NCBI RefSeq assembly: GCF_001644035.1
Contig: NZ_LUUG01000065.1
Span: forward strand, 16,669 to 80,668
DNA length: 64,000 bases
Direction: 5' to 3'
From: Methylomonas methanica
GTDB taxonomy: Bacteria; Pseudomonadota; Gammaproteobacteria; Methylococcales; Methylomonadaceae
Position numbers and translations under genes: made by a program. How positions within the stretch are numbered: position 1 is the first letter of the stretch; each line of letters opens with the position of its first letter. The notes beneath the pieces are model-generated. The model was given only the letters and a program-made list of their open reading frames with translations. It was not told where the DNA came from and did not search any database. This document shows, piece after piece, positions 8,631 through 15,264 of this stretch.

Positions 8631-8903
8631 ATGCCCAAATACATTATCGAACGCGATATTCCCGGTGCCGGCCAGCTTACGCAAGCCGAGTTGCAAGGCA
8701 TTTCTCAAAAATCCTGCGGTGTGTTGCGCGACATGGGGCCGCGCATCCAATGGCTGCAAAGCTATGTGACCGGCGACAAGGTGTATTGCATCTATATCGC
8801 CGACAACGAGCAAGCGATTCGCGAACACGCGGAGCAAGGCGGCTTTCCGGCCAATCGCATCGAACAAATTACCACCATCATCGACCCGACCACGGGCGAT
8901 TGA
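8631..8903 (+). CDS. DUF4242 domain protein (SCO4226-type)
   Basis: A 90-residue single-domain protein: MPKYIIERDIPGAG, then WLQSYVTGDKVYCIYIA and EQAIREHAEQGGFPANRI, the signature layout of DUF4242. The characterised Streptomyces member SCO4226 binds nickel; whether this one does is unknown, but HAEQGG supplies a plausible histidine. AGGAGG sits at good spacing. It is the first gene after the second copy of the repressor's presumed operator and precedes the SBP56/methanethiol oxidase gene by 142 bases, the gap being filled with REP-like hairpins. Confidence 0.85.
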   Translation: MPKYIIERDIPGAGQLTQAELQGISQKSCGVLRDMGPRIQWLQSYVTGDKVYCIYIADNEQAIREHAEQGGFPANRIEQITTIIDPTTGD

Positions 8904-8914
8904 TGATGGCTTAT

Positions 8915-9012
8915 GGTTCCCACGCTCCGGCGTTGGAACCGGGTCAGGGACGCTCTAGCGTCCCGAACCGCAGGAGCGGTTCAACACGCATTCCCACGCT
9001 GGAGCGTGGGAA
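8915..9012 (+). repeat. REP/BIME-like cluster of four hairpins
   Basis: Four successive short palindromes occupy the gap between the DUF4242 and SBP56 genes: 8915-8940 (GGTTCCCACGCTCC arm), 8947-8964 (GGGACGCT/AGCGTCCC), 8966-8981 (AACCGC/GCGGTT) and 8991-9012 (TTCCCACGCT/AGCGTGGGAA). The GTTCCCACGCT unit is a common bacterial REP-type sequence. It may stabilise or attenuate an mRNA crossing the gap. Confidence 0.75.
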
Positions 9013-9045
9013 CGATAACAACGATAATTTACGGGGATAACAATC

Positions 9046-10356
9046 ATGACATTCAAACTAAGCACCTTTACCGCCGCGCTGATGCTCGGCACCGCCAGCC
9101 TGTCGGCCAGCGCCGACGAAACCTGCGCCTCGCCGTACATGGCGAAAATTACCGGCCAGGAAGATTTTGTGTACATCTGGACTTTAGGCGCGGAAGGCGT
9201 CGGCGACGAGCAGGACAAACTAGTCACCGTTGACGTCAATCCCAAATCCAAACAATACGGCAAAGTGATCGGCAGCCTGTCGGTGGGTGGCCGCAACGAA
9301 GCTCACCATTCCGACTTTACCGACGACCGTAAATTTCTGTGGGCCGGTGGTCTGGATACCAACAAGATTTTCATCTTCGACGTGTCCACAGATCCGGCCA
9401 AACCTAAGCTCAGCAAAACCATCACCGATTTCGTGGCCAAGAGCGGCGGCGTGGTCGGTCCACATAGCTTGTACGCCTTGCCGGGCCGGATGATCATCAC
9501 CGGTTTGTCCAATAACAAAGACCACGGCGGCCGCACCGCGATTGTGGAATACAGCAACGCCGGCGACTACATCGCCACCTACTGGCTGCCGACCGACAGT
9601 AACCTGGAAGGTGCGATCAAATCCGGCAAATACGCTGACGGCTATAACTACGACGTGCGGGTATTGCCGCGCAAAAACCTGATGCTGACCTCGTCGTTTA
9701 CCGGCTGGTCGAACTACATGATGGACTTCGGCAAAATGTTGGCCGATCCGGAAGCGATGAAACGCTTCGGCAACACCGTGGTGCAATGGGATTTACACAG
9801 CCGCCAGCCGAAAAAAGTCTTCGACGTACCGGGTGCGCCATTAGAAATCCGTTGCGCTTGGGCGGAAGATCATAACTACTGCTTCACCAGCACCGCGTTG
9901 ACCTCGAAAATCTGGTTGATACATCAAGACGACAAAGGCGAATGGCAAGCCAAAGATGTCGCGGACATCGGCGAACCGGCCAAAATCCCGCTGCCGGTGG
10001 ACATTTCCATCTCCAGTGACGACAAAACCTTGTGGGTCAACACCTTCATGGACGGCAAAACCCGCCGTTTCGACATCAGCGATCCATTTCACCCCAAACA
10101 AGTGTTCGAACAAAAAATCGGCGCTCAGGTGAATATGGTGTCCTCAAGCTGGGACGGCAAACGCCTGTATTACACCTCGTCGCTATTAGCCAACTGGGAC
10201 AAAAAAGGTGCGGATAACGAGCAATTTTTCAAAGCGTATAGCTGGGATGGCAGCAAGTTGACCGAGCAGTTCTCGATTGATTTCAATAAAGAGAAGCTGG
10301 GTAGGGCGCATCAAATGCGGTTTGGGGCGTATGCTTTGTACGGCAAAGCGCCGTAA
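9046..10356 (+). CDS. mtoX: SBP56-family protein, probable periplasmic methanethiol oxidase
   Basis: A 436-residue selenium-binding-protein (SBP56) homologue with a Sec signal peptide (MTFKLSTFTAALMLGTASLS, cleavage near SASA-DE). Family features include ASPYMAKI, GRNEAHHSD, GVVGPHSLYALP, HGGRTAIVEYS, EGAIKSGKYADGYNYDVR and LPVDISIS. Histidines in the HHSD and GPHS segments are the usual copper/metal region. The periplasmic Hyphomicrobium homologue MtoX is a copper enzyme oxidising methanethiol to formaldehyde, sulfide and peroxide, and its gene lies with SCO and MauG genes. Here an SCO-MauG fusion lies 0.9 kb downstream, supporting the same role. GGGGATAAC is the likely ribosome binding site. 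It may be co-transcribed with the DUF4242 gene through the REP cluster, or have its own promoter. Activity is inferred from family and context. Confidence 0.85.
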   Translation: MTFKLSTFTAALMLGTASLSASADETCASPYMAKITGQEDFVYIWTLGAEGVGDEQDKLVTVDVNPKSKQYGKVIGSLSVGGRNEAHHSDFTDDRKFLWAGGLDTNKIFIFDVSTDPAKPKLSKTITDFVAKSGGVVGPHSLYALPGRMIITGLSNNKDHGGRTAIVEYSNAGDYIATYWLPTDSNLEGAIKSGKYADGYNYDVRVLPRKNLMLTSSFTGWSNYMMDFGKMLADPEAMKRFGNTVVQWDLHSRQPKKVFDVPGAPLEIRCAWAEDHNYCFTSTALTSKIWLIHQDDKGEWQAKDVADIGEPAKIPLPVDISISSDDKTLWVNTFMDGKTRRFDISDPFHPKQVFEQKIGAQVNMVSSSWDGKRLYYTSSLLANWDKKGADNEQFFKAYSWDGSKLTEQFSIDFNKEKLGRAHQMRFGAYALYGKAP

Positions 10357-10391
10357 GTTAGTTGTAACGCGTTTCAGTTGAATGCAACCGT

Positions 10392-10421
10392 GGCCTTTAT
10401 GACGTTTTGTTTATAAAGGCC
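10392..10421 (+). terminator. Probable terminator hairpin after mtoX-like gene
   Basis: GGCCTTTAT and ATAAAGGCC form a perfect nine-base stem around a T-rich loop, 36 bases after the stop codon. There is no U-run, so it may instead be an mRNA-stabilising hairpin. Confidence 0.45.
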
Positions 10422-10490
10422 ATGAGGTATGCAGTATTATCTAACGATGCGAACTAGGAATGTAACGGTCGTGTGCCTTGGAGAATAGTC

Positions 10491-10667
10491 ATGAATGCTC
10501 AACCTCAGTTTATTACCGATGCGAATGGCGAAAAAACGGCAGTCATTCTGCCAATAGCCGACTATCAAGAACTCATGGAAGACTTGGCTGATTTAGCCGC
10601 AATTGCTGAACGAAAAGACGAACCCAGCATTCCATTTGAGACGGCGTTGTCAGAAATAGGTTTATGA
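10491..10667 (+). CDS. Type II antitoxin, Phd/YefM-like
   Basis: A 58-residue antitoxin starting MNAQPQFITDANGEKTAVIL with the I-x-D-Y-QELMEDLADL helix typical of small Phd/RelB-type antitoxins that pair with RelE. It would bind and neutralise the toxin at 10664 and repress the shared promoter. The chosen ATG at 10491 gives the standard family N-terminus; an upstream in-frame ATG at 10473 lacks support. The stop codon overlaps the toxin start (ATGA). The module lies inside the methanethiol oxidase locus. Confidence 0.85.
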   Translation: MNAQPQFITDANGEKTAVILPIADYQELMEDLADLAAIAERKDEPSIPFETALSEIGL

Positions 10668-10924
10668 CGATCTATGCCATTGAGATCAAACGGAGCGCCC
10701 AAAAGGAGTTGTCGCAATTGCCTAAGGCGGTTGCCGAAAAGGTTGTGACGCAAATTAGAGCGCTTGCCGACGATCCGCGGCCTAATGGGTGCAAAAAGTT
10801 AGTAGGAACAGAACATAGTTATCGAATTCGAGTAAATGATTACCGAGTGGTTTATTCGGTTTTGGATAGCCGCTTAATCATCCAAGTCATAAAAATTGGG
10901 CATCGCAAGGATGTGTACCAATGA
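10664..10924 (+). CDS. RelE/ParE-family toxin
   Basis: An 86-residue basic protein: YAIEIKRSAQKELSQLPK, then IRALADDPRPNGCKKL, YRIRVNDYRVVYSV and IKIGHRKDVY, the complete RelE signature including the C-terminal H-R-x-x-Y. RelE toxins are ribosome-dependent mRNA endonucleases; ParE relatives hit gyrase. The overlap with the antitoxin gene implies translational coupling. The module appears intact, unlike the decayed one at 7752-8017. Confidence 0.92.
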   Translation: MTIYAIEIKRSAQKELSQLPKAVAEKVVTQIRALADDPRPNGCKKLVGTEHSYRIRVNDYRVVYSVLDSRLIIQVIKIGHRKDVYQ

Positions 10925-10970
10925 TTTGGTTGGTGGAGAGTTTATAGGCAGTGCGGGGCGGGAATAGTTG

Positions 10971-11182
10971 GTGTCGCTGTCGCGAAGGATGTTTTTAAGT
11001 CGGGTCTCGGCCCGACTGCCGAGATACTTTCTTTTGGCGACGCACAAATTCGTCTGGATCGAATTTGAACAGCCGACAGGCTGGCCCGAAGGGCGAAAAC
11101 CAAGGATGGTTTTTGGTAGCGAAAGTATCTCGGCTGTCGGTCCGAGAACCGACTTCTAATTAATCCGTCGCGATAGCGACAC
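10971..11182 (+). repeat. 212-bp inverted-repeat element (MITE-like)
   Basis: The outer ends GTGTCGCTGTCGCGAAGGA (10971-10989) and the complement of 11164-11182 match at 17 of 19 positions. Inner arms at 10997-11031 (AAGTCGGGTCTCGGCC...GAGATACTTTC) and 11121-11155 also pair, around a central about 90 bp with no gene. This nested layout is that of a non-autonomous mobile palindrome or a large REP composite. It separates the RelE module from the SCO-MauG gene. No target duplication was recognised. Confidence 0.7.
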
Positions 11183-11207
11183 CTAAATCTAAATCTCCTC
11201 ACCCCTG

Positions 11208-11227
11208 CCCTCTCCAGCAGGAGAGGG
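11208..11227 (+). terminator. Hairpin upstream of SCO-MauG gene
   Basis: CCCTCTCC-AGCA-GGAGAGGG is a perfect eight-base stem 45 bases before the ATG at 11273. This hairpin sequence is a common intergenic repeat in proteobacteria. With no U-run it is only a possible terminator or attenuator. Confidence 0.4.
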
Positions 11228-11272
11228 GGCAAGCCATCGAATATCGATGCGTGATCTGTTCAGGGTAAGCAC

Positions 11273-13183
11273 ATGAAACTCCTACTACTATTCGGCATAC
11301 TATTAATTACCACTCACGCAAATGCCCAAGAGAATAAACCTCTAGCCCCCGGCTACACCGCCCTACCTTTCGAACCCGCAAAACCCGGCACCTACACCCT
11401 GCCGATTATCAATCCAGCCGCCAATGGCGAAGTATTAACCAGCAACAACCAACCCAAGCACCTCCACGAGCTGATGGGCGACAAACTGGTGTTGCTCAGC
11501 TTCATCTACGCCGCATGCAGCGACGTCAACGGCTGCCCGTTGGCAACGCAGGTGTTGCACAAAATCAGCCGGCAATTGCAAAAACAGCCGGAATTGGCTG
11601 ACAAACTTAGATTATTAACGCTCAGCTTCAACCCCACGCAAGACACGCCGGAAATGATGCGCCATTACGGCGATGGCTTTAAAACCGGTGATTTCGACTG
11701 GCAGTTTTTGACCACGCGCGACGAAACTGCTTTGCAGCCCATCCTCGACGGTTACCAGCAAAACGTGCAAAAAGTCTATGACGACAAAGGCCAGTTCACC
11801 GGCACCTTTTCGCATTTGCTGCGGGTGTATTTGATCGATAAGGACAAAAACGTCCGCAATATTTATAGCGTCGATTTCCTGCATGCCGACACGCTGATCA
11901 ACGATGTAAAAACCTTGCTGGCCGATGCCAAGCCGCAAGTTGCGGTCCACGCCACCGCTCCCGAAGCGTTGTTTCAACCCGGCGACAATAAACAAAATTA
12001 CCAGCAAGCCGATTACCAAACCCGTTCGTTGGCGCTGGCGCAGCGACGCGGTCAGCCGGCTAATTTGCTGGCCTTGGCGCAACAGCCGCCGCTGGGTCTG
12101 CCGACATTGCCGGTACCCAAAGACAATCCGCTGACGCCAGCCAAGATAGCGCTGGGCCGTAAGCTGTTCTTCGACCGGCGCTTGTCCTTGAACAATACGT
12201 TTTCCTGCGCGATCTGCCATATCCCGGAACAAGGCTTCAGCAATAATGAAATGACCACGGCGGTGGGGATTGAAGGGCGCAGCGTGCGCCGTAACAGCCC
12301 GTCTTTGTATAACGTCGGTTATGCGCAATTGCTGTTTCACGACGGCCGCGAAAACAGTTTGGAGCAACAGGCATGGGGGCCGCTGCTGGCGCATAATGAA
12401 ATGGCGAATCCGTCGATTGGTTATGTGGTGGACAAGCTAAAAGCCAGCGCCGATTATCGCGGGTTGTTTGAAAAAGCCTTCAACAAAGGGCCGACGATGG
12501 AAACCATAGGCCAGGCCTTGGCTAGTTATCAACGGACCCTGAATGCCGCCGATTCGCCGTTCGACCGTTGGTATTTCGGCAAACAAAAAGGCGCGCTGAG
12601 TGAGCCGGCCCAACGCGGCTTTGCCTTATTTACCGGCAAAGCCGCTTGCAGCACTTGTCATACGATTGGCGACAAGTCTGCCTTATTTACCGATCAAAAG
12701 CGCCACAACACCGGCATTGGTTATACCGAGTCCATGCAAAAGTCTCCGGAAAAGCAAAGGGTGCAAGTCGCGCCGGGCGTGTTCGTGGATGTGAATAGCG
12801 ACAATTTGAAAGGACTGAATACTGAGAAAGCCAACGACCTGGGCTATTACGAGATCAGTCAAAATCCAGCCGACCGCTGGGCTTACAAAACCCCTTCGCT
12901 GCGTAACGTCGCGCTCAGCGCGCCCTACATGCATAACGGGTCCTTGCCGACTTTGGCAGAGGTGGTGAAGTTTTACAATCAAGGCGGCGCGGCCAACGAA
13001 AATTTATCGCCCTTGCTCAAACCGCTGGGATTGTCCGAGCAGGAAAGTGCCGACCTGGTAGTGTTTTTGGAAGCGTTGAGCGGCGGTAACGTCGGCGCCT
13101 TGATTTCTGATGCTTTTGCCGCACCGGTCGGTGATAGCGGAACGGCGGCGCAGCCCATACCGGGCGCCGGTAAAGGTCGATAG
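11273..13183 (+). CDS. SCO1/SenC - MauG/cytochrome c peroxidase fusion protein
   Basis: A 636-residue exported protein. Residues 1-18 are a signal peptide ending NAQ. Residues about 45-225 form an SCO/thioredoxin-like copper chaperone domain with YAACSDVNGCPLA (two cysteines at C-x5-C instead of the classic CxxxC) and a downstream FSHLLRVYLID histidine. Residues about 275-610 are a di-heme MauG/CcpA domain with two heme c sites, CAICH and CSTCH. In known mto loci, SCO (copper insertion) and MauG (di-heme maturation) are separate genes beside mtoX; here they are one polypeptide 0.9 kb from the mtoX-like gene, suggesting a single maturation factor. AGGG lies seven bases before the ATG. A Pro/Ala/Gly-rich tail ends the protein. 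The substrate assignment is inference. Confidence 0.88.
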   Translation: MKLLLLFGILLITTHANAQENKPLAPGYTALPFEPAKPGTYTLPIINPAANGEVLTSNNQPKHLHELMGDKLVLLSFIYAACSDVNGCPLATQVLHKISRQLQKQPELADKLRLLTLSFNPTQDTPEMMRHYGDGFKTGDFDWQFLTTRDETALQPILDGYQQNVQKVYDDKGQFTGTFSHLLRVYLIDKDKNVRNIYSVDFLHADTLINDVKTLLADAKPQVAVHATAPEALFQPGDNKQNYQQADYQTRSLALAQRRGQPANLLALAQQPPLGLPTLPVPKDNPLTPAKIALGRKLFFDRRLSLNNTFSCAICHIPEQGFSNNEMTTAVGIEGRSVRRNSPSLYNVGYAQLLFHDGRENSLEQQAWGPLLAHNEMANPSIGYVVDKLKASADYRGLFEKAFNKGPTMETIGQALASYQRTLNAADSPFDRWYFGKQKGALSEPAQRGFALFTGKAACSTCHTIGDKSALFTDQKRHNTGIGYTESMQKSPEKQRVQVAPGVFVDVNSDNLKGLNTEKANDLGYYEISQNPADRWAYKTPSLRNVALSAPYMHNGSLPTLAEVVKFYNQGGAANENLSPLLKPLGLSEQESADLVVFLEALSGGNVGALISDAFAAPVGDSGTAAQPIPGAGKGR

Positions 13184-13266
13184 CCGCCGGGTTGGCCGGT
13201 TTTCTGTCACAAAATGGTAATATGACGCTGCTAACTTAACAGGATCATTGGACCTTTAGACTAAAC

Positions 13267-13965
13267 ATGCTTATGTCGAACTTGAAAATCCTGGTCGTGG
13301 AAGACGAAGAAGCTATCAGGGAGATGCTGGTCATGGTGTTGGAGCAGGCCAACCTGACTGTGATCGCCGTTGGTAGCGCCGAGCAGGCAAGGGAGAGTCT
13401 GGCCGATAACATGGTGGATCTAATTATCCTGGACTGGATGCTGCCGGGCATTAGCGGTGTTGAACTGGCCAGACGCCTGAAAAACGAGCCTGGCTACAAG
13501 GAATTGCCTATCATTTTGCTCACCGCGCGCGGCGAGGAAGAAGACAAGATTCGCGGTTTGGAAATTGGTGCCGACGATTATGTGACCAAGCCTTTTTCGC
13601 CGAAAGAACTCATCGCCCGCATCAAGGCCGTGATGCGCCGCAGCGGCAAGTTGTCGGAATCCGGCCTGCTTAGTGTCGGCGACCTGACCCTGGATGCCGA
13701 GCAACATAAGCTGACTATCGCCGGCCGCAGTCTGGAAGTCAGTCCTACCGAGTTTAGATTGATGCAATTTTTTATGACCAATCCCGATAAGGTCTACAGC
13801 CGCACCCATTTGCTGGATCAGGTCTGGGGCCGTAGCGTGTATATCGAGGAACGCACTGTGGATGTGCATATTCGCCGCTTGCGCAAAATCCTGGCCGAAT
13901 ACGGTCGAGAGGAACTGATCCAGACCGTACGCGGATTCGGTTATCGCTTTTCGATGGCGCACTGA
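13267..13965 (+). CDS. phoB: Phosphate regulon response regulator
   Basis: An OmpR-class regulator of 232 residues. The receiver has the acidic pair VVEDEE, phospho-acceptor Asp in IILDWMLPG, T in LLTARGEE and K in VTKPFSPKEL. The winged helix has LEVSPTEFRLMQFF, VDVHIRRLRK and TVRGFGYRFS. The order phoB-phoR with a six-base gap identifies it as the phosphate-starvation pair. ATG at 13267 or 13273 (MSNLKILVVEDE) could be used. The secreted phosphoesterases at 44-47 kb are plausible targets, though I could not find a convincing Pho box there. Confidence 0.95.
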   Translation: MLMSNLKILVVEDEEAIREMLVMVLEQANLTVIAVGSAEQARESLADNMVDLIILDWMLPGISGVELARRLKNEPGYKELPIILLTARGEEEDKIRGLEIGADDYVTKPFSPKELIARIKAVMRRSGKLSESGLLSVGDLTLDAEQHKLTIAGRSLEVSPTEFRLMQFFMTNPDKVYSRTHLLDQVWGRSVYIEERTVDVHIRRLRKILAEYGREELIQTVRGFGYRFSMAH

Positions 13966-13971
13966 TTATTC

Positions 13972-15246
13972 ATGCAGCGTTGGCAGCGGGAAATAAATAT
14001 CGCTATTGCTTTACTGATACCGGCTTTACTGCTGAGTTTTTTTGTTGGGCACTTCAGTCATTTTTTGTTGGCGATTACGCTATTTCTCTATATCAGGCAG
14101 ACCATCAGCATCAACAAGCTGGAACGTTGGCTCAGTCAGGGGGGCGTCGGTGAACGCCCTGATTTTAAAGGCATCTGGGGCGATATCTACTATCACCTTT
14201 ATAAAATCCGTAAAAGTCAGAAACGCCGCAAGAAAAAGCTCGGCAAGATGTTGGAGAGTTTTCGCAAGTCCACCAGTGCCTTGCCCGATGCGATTGTAGT
14301 GTTGGGTGCGTATGGCGAGATCGAGTGGAGCAATAAGGTTGCCCACGATTTTCTGGGACTGAAACGGTCCGACAATGGGCAGCGGATTCCTAATCTGGTG
14401 CGGCATCCGCTATTTATTCAGTATTTAAAAGATCAGGATTATCAAAACAAAATCTGCATTCCGTCGCCGATAAACGAAAACATGATTTTGCAAATCGGTA
14501 TCTTCCCCTACGGGGCCGGATTGCGCCTGTTGATGGCTCAGGATGTGACCCATTTGAAGAATATCGAACGGATGCGCACCGACTTTGTGGCCAATGTCTC
14601 GCACGAATTGCGCACGCCGATCACTGTGCTGCGCGGCTATCTGGAAACCCTGCAAGAACTGGATGACGGTTCCAGCCGCTATACCCGCTCGTTTCAAAAC
14701 ATGGCCGCGCAAACCGAACGTATGCAGGCATTGATAGATGATTTGCTGCTGTTGGCGCGTCTGGAAAGCAAAACCAAAAAATTCGAATGCGTCAATATTC
14801 CGGAGTTGCTCGGGCAGGTTTGCCAGGAAAGCGATCTGCTGGAACGAGATGAACGCCGGGTCGAACTGGTTTTGGATAGCCGTGCCAATGTGCGTGGTGA
14901 TATGGAAGAATTGCGCAGCGCCTTCAGCAATCTGTTGGTCAATGCCATGAAATACTCACAGCCTAGTTCGCCGGTTAAAGTGAGTTGGCGGGCTAAGCCC
15001 GACGGCAGCGTTTATTTTGAAGTGGAAGACTTTGGAGACGGGATCGCCAGCGTGGATATTCCCAGGATTACCGAGCGCTTTTACCGCGCGGAAGTTAAAC
15101 GCAATCAAAAAATTCCCGGCACCGGTTTGGGTTTGGCCATCGTCAAGCATGTGCTGGTCAGGCACGATGCCAAACTGGACATTGAAAGCCAACTGGGTAA
15201 AGGCAGTAAATTCCGCTGCGTGTTTCCGCGGCAGCGTGTTTGTTGA
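13972..15246 (+). CDS. phoR: Phosphate regulon sensor histidine kinase
   Basis: A 424-residue sensor kinase with two N-terminal transmembrane helices (about residues 10-45), a basic segment KIRKSQKRRKKKLGKML, a PAS domain (about 95-200), the H-box FVANVSHELRTPITVLRGYL, the N-box LLVNAMKYSQP, and G-boxes FGDGI and GTGLGLAIVKHV. This is the standard PhoR layout, lacking a large periplasmic domain, as expected for a kinase that senses Pst/PhoU status. It would phosphorylate the PhoB encoded just upstream. Confidence 0.95.
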   Translation: MQRWQREINIAIALLIPALLLSFFVGHFSHFLLAITLFLYIRQTISINKLERWLSQGGVGERPDFKGIWGDIYYHLYKIRKSQKRRKKKLGKMLESFRKSTSALPDAIVVLGAYGEIEWSNKVAHDFLGLKRSDNGQRIPNLVRHPLFIQYLKDQDYQNKICIPSPINENMILQIGIFPYGAGLRLLMAQDVTHLKNIERMRTDFVANVSHELRTPITVLRGYLETLQELDDGSSRYTRSFQNMAAQTERMQALIDDLLLLARLESKTKKFECVNIPELLGQVCQESDLLERDERRVELVLDSRANVRGDMEELRSAFSNLLVNAMKYSQPSSPVKVSWRAKPDGSVYFEVEDFGDGIASVDIPRITERFYRAEVKRNQKIPGTGLGLAIVKHVLVRHDAKLDIESQLGKGSKFRCVFPRQRVC

Positions 15247-15264
15247 GGTGCGGCGGGATCGTTG

